Shown here in pieces: positions 45,004-58,127 of a stretch of 64,000 nt of DNA. The notes beneath the pieces were generated by a model that was given only the letters and a program-made list of their open reading frames with translations, ran no database searches and was not told the DNA's origin. The first letter of the stretch is position 1; each line of letters starts with the position of its first letter. This DNA comes from Drosophila miranda (taxonomy: Eukaryota; Arthropoda; Insecta; Diptera; Drosophilidae), in the NCBI RefSeq assembly GCF_003369915.1, contig NW_022881614.1, positions 16,904,336 through 16,968,335 of the forward strand, in the 5' to 3' direction. The position numbers and the translations under genes are program-made.

Positions 45004-46842
45004 TTATATTATTGTAACTAAGAAAATAATGATCTAAAATATTTCGGTTTTAGTACTCATTTGAAATTAAGGTATATTTCGGTATATTTCTGAGTGCAGA
45101 CGCTCATAATCCAACGAAAAAATAAGTCGTAATTTTAAATGGGCTATAGAAAGAGGTATGGACAACAGGCAAAAAAAAGCCAAAGCAAATTGCAAGGTTT
45201 GTACGAACCTCACTCGCGTATGAGCTCAATATATGTACCTTGGAGAAAAAATCTAATTTTTGTCTTAAAGGTATATTGAGCGAATGGGGTGGATTTTACC
45301 ATGCATGCGTTTCATTTTCTGGGCCTTTTCGCCTGTTGTCCATACCCTCTTTTTGCTTCCATTATGTAGCAAGCGTGTAGCAAAGGTGTTGTTGTGTAGA
45401 AATGTGTTGTTGTGTAGATATGTGATATATCGGTTGTCGCACGAAATTTTCGCATAAAAATAATAAAAATAAATAAAAATCTGTGTTTTAGTTAAATGCA
45501 CATGGTACAGGACCTGCTATCCGACGCATGCGCTATGTTTTGAAACGCGGTGTACGTTCCCCACTCCTCATATTCTGCATTCCTTGCCTCCTTTCCACTT
45601 TCCATACACAACACAGACGCAAGAAAAGAAAAGAGGAGAATTTTTGTGAGCGAGATAACAAGAAATATGTATAAAAGATAAAAGATGATGAAGATACCGT
45701 ACATGTAGATAGTTGTGAGTGCGTGCGTGTGTTTGTGAGTGTTTTCGGTGCGCTGAAACTTTTGTTGAAACAATCTTGGCCGTGCTGCTGTTTCAAGGTG
45801 CAATCGTGTGCTGTGCGGGGAGAGAGGCGAGGCTGTTTTATCCCCCTTTTTTAGATGTGCGATCCACTTTTTTTTTTGCGCCAGTTGCGGCTGTCTGATG
45901 CGTAGCAAGGTGTATTGATATGGGGTGGGGTATTCTCGATCAATGAAGCAATATTCGGCTGTCGATCGGAATGCCTCACCTTATTGTTCTGAGCATTATT
46001 CGTGCCGTCAGTGCCGCGCCTGTCCCCTCCCCTGAGATCTGTTATTTATAAACCGATTGCAGCGGCAGCCACCAGCCACTTACTGTTTTAATCGGGAGCG
46101 GAACCAGAGCCCAGTTTTCAATTGAAGCTAATTAATCCAGCTGCAGATTCCCTAAGCACATTCTTTGGAAATATGCATAATTTGTAGCCGCAAATAAGCT
46201 GCAACGTGGATGGGCAGCAGCAGCAGCAGCAGAGGTAGAGGCAGCGACAGAGACAGCTTCAGCGGCAGAAGCAGCTCTTTGTTCCCGCAAAAGCAACAAT
46301 TGTAAATGACGCTTGTTCTCTCTTCTTCTGCCTCTTCCACTCTCCCTATCCCTCTCACGGGCTCATCCGCTGGCACGAACACAATCGCGCGTACCCACTC
46401 ACACCTATGGAACCGGCCACTTGTTGGCGGTGTGTGCGTGAGTTGCTATCCCCCTTCCCTAGCAAACAACCGAAATCTATTCATTGCTGGCGGTGTATCG
46501 GTAGGCAGGGGGAAATTGAATAAAAGGGAGAGCTGGGGCGCGCGAATCAGGTGTTAATGTTTAAGTGTTAAACACTCCCAATACATACAACGGTATCATA
46601 CATATACATATGTACTTATATGTTTTATTTGTTCAAAGAAAGGTAAACAAAAGAGCAAACACGAAAACGAACGGAATACGCGGACGCGTGAGTGTTTCTG
46701 TGCGGCGCCACTTAATAGCCAAAAATATACATATGTACATATTTAAACTGACAACTAAGGAAATAGCAACAACAACTAAACAACTATAACAACAACGAAA
46801 GCAACAAGGGCATCGAGTGATTCAATGTGTAACTACATAAAC
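45004..46842 (+). other. Probable 5' flank/UTR of a downstream gene
   Basis: 45040-45110 has GGTATATTTC repeats like those before Mad1. From about 46000 the sequence is GC-richer with CAGCAG tracts (46205-46270). From 46550 it is A/CAA-rich, as in fly 5' UTRs, leading to the small exon at 46843. No protein-coding frame with domain features is seen. Confidence 0.35.
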
Positions 46843-46863
46843 CATGTCGGATTCGTATTATCA
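46843..46863 (+). CDS. Candidate first coding exon (MSDSYYQ) of an unidentified gene
   Basis: A good start context (AACC before ATG) opens MSDSYYQ, followed directly by a consensus donor CAG|GTGAGT. The upstream A-rich, CAACAA-bearing sequence looks like a 5' UTR. If real, the remaining exons lie beyond the copia and Waldo insertions or outside the window. No protein family can be named from seven residues. Confidence 0.4.
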
Positions 46864-48488
46864 GGTGAGTGTTACTAGTTTTTATCAGGCTCTAGTTGCT
46901 AGTCCCTCTCCCTCATCACGCTCCAGTGGCGTCAGCTGTGAATAAAAAACTCGACTCCATTCTGAGCTATCTTTTTGAGTGGCGGTTGGCCACTCTCTCC
47001 GCCACTCTCTGTCCCCCGTTGAGCACTATAAGCACCTGTTGCGCTATGTGAGGCATTTCCGCTTGAGCTGTCCCCCGCAACCACTTGTGGCACATCCTTA
47101 GCAATCCCATAAAAGCACTAGTAGCCATTAAAATAGCACACACCGCTAATGATCTCACTTTCGTTAGTCGGTCACTTTTCTCGCTTTTGCCAGAGAGTGA
47201 GTGAGAAGTCCAAATGCCAATTGGCTTGAGTGCGTGACCCGCTCTGCAAACACATAGAAAGAGCAAGAGCACAGGGGCATTGGTGGGGGGTCGAAGTCGT
47301 AGATACCCTAGCAAAGGATTTCTATGCTTGAAAGGATCCCAATCATATTGGAAAGTCTTACGTTTTCTCAGTTCCAAGCTTCTGTGCAAAATTGTAATAC
47401 GTACCCTCTGCATGTGGCTGGAGAGTTTATTAGGGGAGTTACAATTAGTTTGGTCCAGAACGGCGGACCCAGTAATCAGTTGATGGCCCTCCTAATTGCA
47501 GGGTATTTACAGCAAAATAACTGTGCGATTTATAAATAGAATCGCTTTGCTTGTTGCCAATGTTTTATACGCACTGGTGAAGGCGGGGGCTGGAACGCCT
47601 TATCGCCGCATTTGCTTATCGCTGTTTCTGTTGCTCTTGTCGTTTGCTTCTGTGGATGCCGCTTTATCGGGAAGAACAGCAGCCGCCCGCCCCATCACGT
47701 ACTGGAAAAAATGGCCATTCACACAGACGGATTCAGTACGGACCATTCACCCATTAAGTTCATTCGTGAGCCATTCAATAAAATACAAATGTTCAATGGT
47801 GAAGGAGGAGGAGGTCGCTGGGTGGGTGGTTATGGGGTTATGTCATTGGCGTGGGAGGGAGGGAGCTTTGAAGGTGGAAACCATTAAGCTTGTTGTGCGT
47901 GCCACTGGCCCCGTTTTGGGCTACCATTTGGGTGGCTTTGGGGTTTGGTTGTTTCCCTCGCTTCGAAATACAATCAAAATGGAAATTGAATCAAAACCAG
48001 ATTCAAGACCCCCCTCCCTCCCCATTCGATTGTCATTCCAATGGAACAGGAGAAACAGGAGGACGCTCTCCGACGCGTCCCCCCCCCCCCATCTCGTGCC
48101 TGCTGCATGCTTCTGCCATTTGTGGAGCTGCTGTTGCTGCTGCTGCACCTGAACCGTGGCTTCAGTTTGGAGCCGAGTCTCAGTCTGGCCTGCAGGTTCT
48201 CGGTTCTTTCATGCTCGAACCGGTTTCGAATCGGTTTCGGCTTTGAGCCATCTTTAAGTTCTTGTTGTTGTTGCTATTTTGTAGCGGCTTGGCAGAACAG
48301 GGTCAGGCCTGTTTGAATGGAAAATCGCTCCAAGGTAGATCTAGGCAGCTTGGTAATGATTTTTTTCTTTCACGAGAAACAAATCAATGGCAACTGGCCG
48401 AGGCTCCCCTTTGGATAAGTGCTTTACATTCTGTGGCAGGAACTTTTGGAAATCCAGTCCCACTTTTGCTCATTGCATTCTTTGTTTT
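46864..48488. other. Intron-like or intergenic DNA
   Basis: No supported gene. A 71-codon plus-strand frame (47324-47539, with VAGEFIRGVTISLVQNGG) has a non-random look but no recognised family. 48000-48180 has CCCTCC and CTGCTG tracts. Confidence 0.35.
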
Positions 48489-49571
48489 TATACCCGATAC
48501 TCAAAATGAGTATTGGGGTATATTAGATTTGTGGTAAAAGTGGATGTGTGTAACGTCCAGAAGGAATCGTTTCCGACCCCATAATGTATATATATTCTTG
48601 ATCAGCATCAATAGCCGAGTCGATTGAGCCCTTTCTGTCTGTCCGTCCCCTTCAGCGCATAGTGCTCAAAGACTATAAGAGCTAGAGCAACGATGTTTTG
48701 GATCCAGACTTCTGTGATATGTCACTGCTACAAAAATATTTCAAAACTTCGCCCCGCCCACTTCCGCCCCCACAAAGAACGAAAATCTGTGGCATCCACA
48801 ATTTTAAAGATATGAGAAAACCAAAAACGTAGAATTGTAGAGAATGACCATATCTTTAAGACTGCGGAATCTGAATTGGATCGTATTATTATTATAGCCA
48901 GCATCAAGAAAACAATTTCATTCTTTCTCGCCCTGTCTCTCTCTAACACACACGTAGCATAGGCGGCTTTGCTTAGAGTAAAACATTAGCGCCTAGATCT
49001 CAGAGACTACAAAAGCTAGAGCAACCAAATTTGGTATCCACACTCCTAATATATCGGACCGAGACGAGTTTGTTTCAAAATTTCGCCACACCCCCTTCCG
49101 CCCCGCAAAGGACGAAAATCTGGGGATATTCAAAAATCTCAGAGACTATTAAGGCCAGAGTAACCAAATTTGATATCCGCACTCCTGTTAGATCTTACTA
49201 TAAAACGTGTATCTCAAAATTTCTCCCCACCCCCATCCGCCCACACAAAGGACGAAAATCTGTTGCATCCACAATATTGCACATTCGAGAAAACTAAAAA
49301 CGCAGAATCATAGATAATGACCATATCTATCAGATTGCTGAATCTGGATCAGATCAGATCATTTTTATAGCCAATAGGAACAAATCAATTTGCAGTGGCT
49401 ACGCAGCGCCCGACGTCACGCTCAGACTGATTTTCTGTCTCTCTCGCACGCACTCTTTGTCGTGTCGTTTAATATTAGCGGCGTCTGCCGGAGGAGAGTC
49501 ATACTGACTTAGTATCGGGTATAACCGTAGAGTTGCGGTGTCCGCAGCAACTCACAACGTTCCCCCTCGTT
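48489..49571 (+). mobile_element. DINE-1/ISY-type element, copy 6
   Basis: A full-length-type copy from TATACCCGATACTC to CGTTCCCCCTCGT, with a short microsatellite (48634-48650) and the CACGTAGCATAGGCGGC central block (same subfamily as copy 4). Confidence 0.9.
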
Positions 49572-50588
49572 AGAGTTGAATTTTGTACCTCTGGCTCTCT
49601 GGAAATGTTAATTTGTTTAACAAATTTGCAATAAGCAAAAGGCCTGGACAAACACTTGATCATGAGCCTGGTGCTGTTGACTGCTTGAGGAATGTTAGAC
49701 AAACATTCAGCGGCTACCCTGCCCCATCAAGTGTCACGTGTCTCTTCCTTTGCTTTCTGTTCTGTTCCGTTCCGTTCCGTTCCCTACCTCCACCTCTGCC
49801 TCTGCCCTTTTGTGTGCCCACATCTTGGCCACTGACAGGCTGTCAGAACCAACAAAGGGCCCACACAGAGACACGAGAGGCAGCAACAGAACCAGAACCA
49901 GTGCTAGAGTCCATGCCACCAAGGCTTGGAGCTGCCTCTGTTGTTTGCCATTGGCTCAGACACGCCATCAAGAAAGTGGCTCTCAAAAGGGAGATAATTT
50001 AGTTGCGTTAAACCCCCCCTCCCGCCCGCCGAGTATATCAATTTAAAGATTCATTTTTCATTGGTACCCGTATTCCACATACAAATAGATTTAGATACAT
50101 ATGTATTCCAGTGGTTCCCCTACCCCCAAAAAGTATCTTTCGCTGTTCGTTTCAAAATAGAAATGCTCTCAAAGAGATACGAGTTTCAGATATACAGAAA
50201 TTCTTTTAATTAAATTGTAAATATTCGCCATTTCCTTTCCGCTCTCTCTTTCCCTCTCTCTGCTTGCATTTTCCCTCCTCCCCCAGTTATTTCTCTTTGT
50301 TTCTGCGATTTTTTGTTTTGCAAAAGTTTTCCTGCAACTCGGAGATGCATTTCATTAAATTCAATTTGTATCTATTAAGTGTGTGCTTCCTCCCTGCTCC
50401 TCCTCCGCATCCTCCTCCTCTCCTTTCCTCTCATGTGGAATGAGATTTCTTCTCCTCCCCCGATGGGAAATGCTGATAAGCTATCACCGGGCTGGGAACG
50501 GGAATCGTGATTCGTTTATGTAGATTTTACGTTGCGCAAAAAACGTTGTACTTGAATGACACCTCGTTGGGGCTTTACAGCAGAGAAG
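49572..50588. other. Non-coding DNA between DINE-1 and the copia element
   Basis: CT-rich stretches (50230-50290 and 50385-50460) and AT-rich DNA. Short frames here lack domain features. It ends at the copia target duplication. Confidence 0.4.
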
Positions 50589-50593
50589 CTGGG
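50589..50593. repeat. Target-site duplication of the copia element (left)
   Basis: CTGGG directly precedes the left LTR and recurs at 58386-58390 directly after the right LTR, a 5-bp duplication as made by copia-type integrases. Confidence 0.85.
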
Positions 50594-50858
50594 TATTGGT
50601 TAACTAGCTATGACAATTAGTAAACGAATGACAGTACCAAGTTATATTTTTCTTTAAAGATTATTTATGTATTTCTTGATTACTTTTTGCTGCAACACCG
50701 GTCCACACACTCAATTCGAGATCACAAAAAAGAAAGAGGAAGTGGACACTTCAAGTGTGACCAGACTAACTTTACATAATGATACTTAATATATCGATAG
50801 TATTATTTAATAGTATTTAATGTTATTATTTGAATGTGGGAATAGGCGTATTCCAACA
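50594..50858 (-). repeat. Copia-family 3' LTR
   Basis: 265 bp, matching 58128-58385 with about six substitutions and one indel of ~8 bp. On the minus strand it starts TGTTGGAATACGCC. Confidence 0.9.
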
Positions 50859-51203
50859 CGCCCCCCTCAAAAATAACATAATTCATTAAAATCATAAAAA
50901 AAAAAAATGTTTTCATCATTAAATCAAAAAGGTAACATTCAATTGTTATTCTAATGTGGTTGGTGTGCATTCTGGGAAGTGTTATGTGATCTAGCATTTG
51001 CTCTAAGGATACGGGGAAAACCCAGAAAAACCCGATCAGATCACTTTAAAATTAGATTAACATAAAATTAAATTACTTTAACAATTCATTGGTTCTTTTG
51101 GTTCAAATCAAAAAAAAAAACAAAATAAAAATAAAATTAAATATGAATTAATGTAATAAATTTGTTAATAAAGCATCATGTTCATGTTTTCCTTAAATTG
51201 GAA

Positions 51204-54200
51204 TCATTCTTCTTGTAGTAGTCCTGAATTGTTCCGCAGTTCCGCAAATCTTCCAGCAGGTAGTGGCTTCGTGAAGATGTCAGCAAGTTGGTTGTCTGTA
51301 TTAATATACTCAAGAGAAATCTCATTAGTTTCTATCTGTTCTCTTGAAAAATTATATTTTATATCAATATGCTTTGCTCTTTTATGACATGAGGGATTAT
51401 TTGCAATGCTAATACAGCCTTGGTTGTCTTCATAAATTTTAATGGGTTTGTCGAGTTTAAGATTAATACTATTTAGAAGAGACTTTAGCCATAAAGCTTC
51501 TCTTACAGCTTCAAATAGGGCCATATATTCAGCTTCAGTTGATGAAGCTGCCACTGAATTCTGTCTTTTTGTATTCCAACAAATTAAATTGGAATCGAAC
51601 ATTTTAAACAAATAACCCGTTGTACTTTTTCTATCAATCTCATTACTACCCCAATCGGAGTCTACATAGCCAACTAATGTATTTTCAAATGATGTATTCT
51701 TTTTAAATATAAGCTTCATATCAATAGTTCCCTTTAAATATCTAATAACCCTTTTTAAACATTGCCATAACTCAGCATTGTTCTTGCTACTATATCTACT
51801 CAAGATATTTACAGCGGCAGCTAAATCTGGTCGTGTACACAGCATTATGTACATTAAACAGCCAATAAGGTTACGACATGGAGCATTGCAGTCTTCATCT
51901 GTGTTAAGTAACTCATAATTTAGTTTATATAGTAATGGAGTACTGACTAAATTGCAACTATCCATGTTAAATTTATTTAAAATTCTTTTTACATATGCAG
52001 CTTGACTCAAATATATTTTGTCTTCAAACAAAAACCGATAAAATGTTTTATCTCATTTAAGTCAGTCATTCTAAATCTTTCGCTTAAATACTTTTTGAAA
52101 TTATTCATTCTATCCATATCCCTTGTCGCTATTACTACATCATCAACATATAATAATACATATATGTTTTTGTTTATGTCACCTCTATCAAGAATATATA
52201 TGCAACGATCCACGGGAGAGTTTACAAAATCGAATTCTTTCAATGCTTGCTCACATACTTGAAACCAGCATCTAGCTGCTTGTTTGAGCCCATAAATGGC
52301 TTTTTTCAGTTTGCATACATGCCCAGCACCGCATGATACGCCCTGAGGAGGCCGCATATATATCTCCTCACTTAATGTACCATTGAGGAAAGCTGTTTTA
52401 ACATCCATCTGATGGACTTTCAAATTAAACTGGACTGCCAATGATAGTACGAACCTAAAACTGGCAATTCTAGCAACGGGAGCAAATTTTTCTTCATAGT
52501 CTACTTGGTACTTTTGAGTAAATCCTCTTGCAACCAGTCTAGCTTTGTATTTTATTGGGACTCCTAGTTCATTATGTTTAATGGAAAATACCCATCTACT
52601 GTCTACAATATTTTTGTTTTCTGGCTTCTTTATAATTGTCCAGGTGTTATTAATTTCATGGGCATTTAACTCTGTATTTATTGCCTCCTCCCAATCAGAT
52701 TTATCATTCCTAAAATTTATTTCATCAAACGAATTTGGAACTTCATCAAACATTATATGGGCATTTAATATAAATTTGTTAAAGCTTTTATCATGTTCTT
52801 TATAAGACACCTTCCGCTTAGACTTTAACCTCTCACTTTTTCTATAATTATATTAGTATCCTTATTTTCTTCACGACAATTATCTGTCTGATCAGCTTTT
52901 TCACAATCCTTACTCTCATTCGGGATATATAATTCCTTACTATCATTCAGGAAATCAGTTTTTCTTTTCCTACTTTCATTCGGAAAATTCAGCTTTTCGC
53001 ATTCCTTACTTTCATTCAGGATTTCACATTCCGTACTTTCATTCGGGAAATTAAACTGATCACATTCCTTACTCTCATTCAGGATTCCACATTCCGTACT
53101 ATCATTCGGGAAATAAAACTGATCACATTCCGTACTCTCATTCAGGATTCCACATTCCGTACTATCATTCGGAAAATTAAGCTGATCAGATTCCTTACTC
53201 TCATTCAGGAATTCTTGTTGACTTCTTTCCTTACTCTCTTTCGGGAAATCTGTTTCAAATTTTACTTCTCTAGAATAAAGCATATTAGTCTCGTCTGTGA
53301 CAACATCTCTTGCAACAATAACTTTTCCTTTAATGACATCCCACAATTTGAGTCCATTTTGTTCATACCCTATCAAGATAGCTTTGAATGATTTTTCATA
53401 AAATTTACCTTTTTTAATTTTGTTGTGCACATACACGGTTGAACCGAACACTCTTAAAAACTTTAAATTGGGCTTTCTATTGTGCCACAGCTCATATGGG
53501 GTCATTTTACAATCACCATGTTTAATGCTTGGAATTCTGTTGATTAGATATGTTGCAGTTAGCACAGCTTCACCCCAAAAACTTTTGTCTAATTTTGCAC
53601 CATTTACCATAGCACGAGCTTTCTCTGTAATGGTTCTTATCATTCGCTCCGAAACACCATTCAACTGAGGTGTATGTCGCACTGTCAAATGATAACTTAT
53701 TCCTTTATTAACGCAGAACTCACGCATTTCATTCGTCAGGTATTCTCTACCGTTGTCAATGTACAAATTGACAATCTTGAAATTAAAATGAGCCTCGCTC
53801 TTTGCTACAAAATCTTTAAATACATTGAATACATCTGATTTATATTTTAACAAATAACAAAGATCACAAAATAATTTTTATCGTCTAGTGTAACTGGTTT
53901 AATGGGGCCACATACATCTGAATGTATTACAAACAAGGGTCGTTTTATATAACTTTTATCTTTAGATTGCTTAAATGGCAACCTAGCCTGTTTCCCATTT
54001 AAACATGACTCACAAACTTCATCTGATATTTTTAAAGTAACAAGAAGATTACTGACATTAAATAAATTATTATTCTTTATTTCAAGCAATTTTGCATTGC
54101 TTATATGCCCCAACCTCTCATGCCATAATCGATAATTATTTTTGTTCCTAGCATCTACACTGTATGCTTGGAATTTGACTACAGGTATATCCAACATACC

Positions 54201-55382
54201 TGTATATTTAACAACAATTACTCCATTTTTTGATATGGAGACACCACCACAGTCAAACTTAATTGACATCCCTGCCTGTTGCAGACGCTTGACAGACATG
54301 AGGTTTCCTGCTGCCTCCTTGCAGTAGAGCACATCCTCCAGTGTGATATTGTGTCCATTGTGCAGCCGCACAATTCCACGCTTAGTGGCATATAAAAACT
54401 CGCCTTCTTTTGCCACAGCGATTTTAATTGGCTGCTCCAATTCGATGCAATCGGCGTACAGCGAGTCATCATTGATCAAATGATCCGTTGCACCAGAATC
54501 GAGTATAAAACCGAGTTCATTATTTATTTGATCACTCTTTGTCATTTTCCGCATCATAAATGCGAAGCCGTGGCCCGATGCTGCAAGCTGAGCTTGTTTA
54601 TTATGTTTATAATTTTCTTTATTTTGATTTAACCTTATAAACTGGTAACAGTCTTTTTTCATGTGCCCTTCTTTGCCGCAGTGATGGCATTTAATGTTAC
54701 TTCTAGCTTTTCCCTTAAATAATATCTTTTGCCGTGTGTTTCTAGATCCAAACGTTTTACGATTATTAAAATTGTTATTATTTCTTACAACTGCCTTCAT
54801 GACTTTACTACTTGTATCAGTACTTTCATTTCTTAATTTGGTCTCGTAGTCGAACAATTTATTTTTTACAAACGCTAATAATAAAGTTTCATCCGACAAA
54901 GTTTCGATTGCCGTGATGACACCATTATAGGTTGAAGGTAGAGTCTGCAGCAAATGTGCCACTTTGTCCATCTCATCCATTTTAGCGCCCGCCCCTAACA
55001 ACTCACTCACTGTTTCATCAAAAATAACAAAATGACTCGAAAGTGTCATTTCACTTGAGAGTTTGAGTGTTATTAAACGTTTACGTGCAGCTAATTGCGA
55101 CGCAAGGCTTCTACGCTCATATATGGCATCTAAATTCTTCAGAATATCACGTGCCGAAATGTCGCCTGCCGCGAAGTTTAGAAATGCGTCGCCTAAATAT
55201 TGAATTAAAATGCTCTTCGCACATCGCTCTGCCTTTTTCCAATTATCATCTACTTCGTTAGACATTATGTTATCGACTACTTGGAGCACCTCTAATTCAG
55301 CAAACAAAGCTCTGATTCTAAATTTCCATATAGAATATTTCTCGCCACAAAAAGGCTTAATATGTGGCTTATTTCTTTCCAT
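51204..55382 (-). pseudogene. Gag-pol polyprotein of the copia-family element, three frameshifts
   Basis: The single long frame expected of copia is split into 55382-53847, 53853-52825, 52810-52007 and 52031-51204. Domains in order: capsid-like region; zinc knuckle CHHCGKEGHMKKDC; protease (LDSGATDHL); integrase zinc-binding and catalytic core; a linker with at least ten NESxEC-type repeats (53250-52950); reverse transcriptase (DVKTAFLNG, YVDDVVIA); RNase H (STEAEYMALFEAVREA). The first break, near 53850, is a deletion of a few tens of bases in integrase; the others, near 52815 and 52025, are single-base shifts. The overall resemblance to D. melanogaster copia is high. Confidence 0.92.
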
Positions 55383-55423
55383 TTTCTATGTATGTATATA
55401 TTATACACACACACACTACAAAT

Positions 55424-56184
55424 CGAGGGGGAACGTTGTGAGTTGCTGCGGACACCGCAACTCTACGGTTATACCCGATACTAAGTCAGTATGGCTCTCC
55501 TCCGGCAGACGCCGCTAATATTAAACGACACGACAAAGAGTGCGTGCGAGAGAGACAGAAAATCAGTCTGAGCGTGACTTCGGGCGCTGCGTAGCCACTG
55601 CAAATTGATTTGTTCCTATTGGCTATAAAAATGATCTGATCTGATCCAGATTAAGCAATCTGATAGATATGGTCATTATCTATGATTCTGCGTTTTTAGT
55701 TTTCTCGAATGTGCAATATTGTGGATGCAACAGATTTTCGTCCTTTGTGTGGGCGGAAGGGGGTGGGGCGAAATTTTGAGATACACGTTTTATAGTAAGA
55801 TCTAACAGGAGTGCGGATACCAAATTTGGTTACTCTAGCCTTAATAGTCTCTGAGATATTTGAATATCCCCAGATTTTCGTCCTTTGCGGGGGCGGAAGG
55901 GGGTGTGGCGAAATTTTGAAACAAACTCGTCTCGGTCCGATATATTAGGAGTGTGGATACCAAATTTGGTTGCTCTAGCTTTTGTAGTCTCTGAGATCTA
56001 GGCGCTGAAGGGGACGGACAGACGGACGGACAGACAGACAGGGCTCAATCGACTCGGCTATTGATGCTGATCAAGAATATATATACTTTATGGGGTCGGA
56101 AACGATTCCTTCTGGACGTTACACACATCCACTTTTACAACAAATCTAATATACCCCAATACTCATTTTGAGTATCGGGTATAA
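55424..56184 (-). mobile_element. DINE-1, tandem copy A
   Basis: First of three head-to-tail copies. It starts CGAGGGGGAACGTTGTGAG and ends GAGTATCGGGTATAA, directly joined to copy B. Diagnostic states in the first 150 bases are GTTGCTGCGG, CTACGGTTAT, ATACTAAG and GCAGACGCC. Its other end (ACAACAAATCTAATA) is shared with copy B. Confidence 0.9.
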
Positions 56185-56945
56185 CGAGGGGGAACGTTGT
56201 GAGTTGCAGCGGACACCGCAACTCTACAGTTATACCCGATACCAAGTCAGTATGGCTCTCCTCCGGCAGAAGCCGCTAATATTGAACGACACGACAAAGA
56301 GTGCGTGCGAGAGAGACAGAAAATCAGTCTGAGCGTGACGTCGGGCGCTGCGTAGCCACTGCAAATTGATTTGTTCCTATTGGCTATAAAAATGATCTGA
56401 TCTGATCCAGATTCAGCAATCTGATAGATATGGTCATTATCTATGATTCTGCGTTTTTAGTTTTCTCGAATGTGCAATATTGTGGATGCAACAGATTTTC
56501 GTCCTTTGTGTGGGCGGAAGGGGGTGGGGCGAAATTTTGAGATACACGTTTTATAGTAAGATCTAACAGGAGTGCGGATACCAAATTTGGTTACTCTAGC
56601 CTTAATAGTCTCTGAGATATTTGAATATCCCCAGATTTTCGTCCTTTGCGGGGGCGGAAGGGGGTGTGGCGAAATTTTGAAACAAACTCGTCTCGGTCCG
56701 ATATATTAGGAGTGTGGATACCAAATTTGGTTGCTCTAGCTTTTGTAGTCTCTGAGATCTAGGCGCTGAAGGGGACGGACAGACGGACGGACAGACAGAC
56801 AGGGCTCAATCGACTCGGCTATTGATGCTGATCAAGAATATATATACTTTATGGGGTCGGAAACGATTCCTTCTGGACGTTACACACATCCACTTTTACA
56901 ACAAATCTAATATACCCCAATACTCATTTTGAGTATCGGGTATAA
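56185..56945 (-). mobile_element. DINE-1, tandem copy B (hybrid of A and C)
   Basis: The first ~150 bases carry copy C states (GTTGCAGCGG, CTACAGTTAT, ATACCAAG, GCAGAAGCC, ATTGAACG). The rest is copy A-like: GCCACTGCAAATTG, then TTGTTCCTATTGG, and the same truncated interior and ACAACAAATC end. The switch lies between about 56284 and 56356. Confidence 0.88.
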
Positions 56946-58035
56946 CGAGGGGGAACGTTGTGAGTTGCAGCGGACACCGCAACTCTACAGTTATACCCGA
57001 TACCAAGTCAGTATGGCTCTCCTCCGGCAGAAGCCGCTAATATTGAACGACACGACAAAGAGTGCGTGCGAGAGAGACAGAAAATCAGTCTGAGCGTGAC
57101 GTCGGGCGCTGCGTAGCCAGTGCAAATTGATATCTTGCTTTTGGCTACAAAAATAATCCGATCTGATCCAGATTCAGCAATCTGATAGATATAGTCATTA
57201 TCTATGATTCTGCGTTTTTAGTTTTCTCGAATGCGCAATATTGTGGATGCAACAGATTTTCGTCCTTTGTGGGGGCGGAAGGGGGTGGGGCGAAATTCTG
57301 AGATATACGTTTTATAGTGAGATCTAACAGAAGTGCGGATACCAAATTTGGTTACTCTAGCCTTAATAGTCTCTGAGATTTGTGGATGCCCCAGATTTTC
57401 GTCCTTTGGGGGGGCGGAAGGGGGTGTGGCGAAATTTGGACACGAAACGGTCAAGGTCCGATATCACAGGAGTGTGGATACCAAATTTGGTTGCTATGGC
57501 TCTTATAGGTTCTGAGATCCTTGAACTCATATTTTGCAATTGGCAAAACAGACCATGAAACCTGTGTGTTAGAGAGAGACAGAGCGAGAAAGAATGAAAT
57601 TGTTTTCTTGATTCTGGCTATAATAATTATACGATCTGGTTGAGATTTTACACTCTAGAACATATAGTCATCCTCTACGATTCTGCGTTTTTGGTTTTAT
57701 CGTATCTTTAAAAATGTGGATGCCACAGATTTTCGTCCTTTGTGGTGGCGGAAGTGGGCGGGGCAAAGTTTTGAAATATTCTTGTAGCAGTGACATATCA
57801 CAGAAGTCTGGATCCAAAACATCGTTGCTCTCGCTCTTATAGTCTTTGAGCACTAGGCGCTGAAGGGGACGGACAGACGGACAGACAGACATGGCTCAAT
57901 CGACTCGGCTATTGATGCTGATCAAGAATATATATACTTTATGGGGTCGGAAACGATTCCTTTTGGACGTTACACACATCCACTTTTACCACAAATCTAA
58001 TATACCCCAATACTCATTTTGAGTATCGGGTATAA
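56946..58035 (-). mobile_element. DINE-1, tandem copy C (full length)
   Basis: A ~1,090-bp copy of the other subfamily (block GGTCAAGGTCCGATATCACAG and the CCATGAAACCTGTG stretch). It starts as copy B does and ends GAGTATCGGGTATAA, next to the copia leader. Confidence 0.9.
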
Positions 58036-58109
58036 CTACACAAGAACGCACTAACACTCGAACTAATTTTACAACTATTTGTTATTAATTTAATTTATTT
58101 AAATTGGCG

Positions 58110-58127
58110 TGGACTGGGCCCCTAACC
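58110..58127 (-). promoter_or_regulatory. Copia primer-binding site
   Basis: Directly after the 5' LTR on the minus strand, GGTTAGGGGCCCAGTCC is close to the complement of the anticodon-arm part of initiator tRNA-Met, where copia-type reverse transcription starts. It fixes the LTR end at 58128. Confidence 0.75.

Noticed and set aside
1084..58035. Gene calls from the recurrent ~60-78-codon ORFs inside DINE-1 copies (for example around FATPPSAPAKDENLGHP)
   Set aside because: They recur only because the repeat recurs. DINE-1 is non-coding and the frames are broken differently in each copy.
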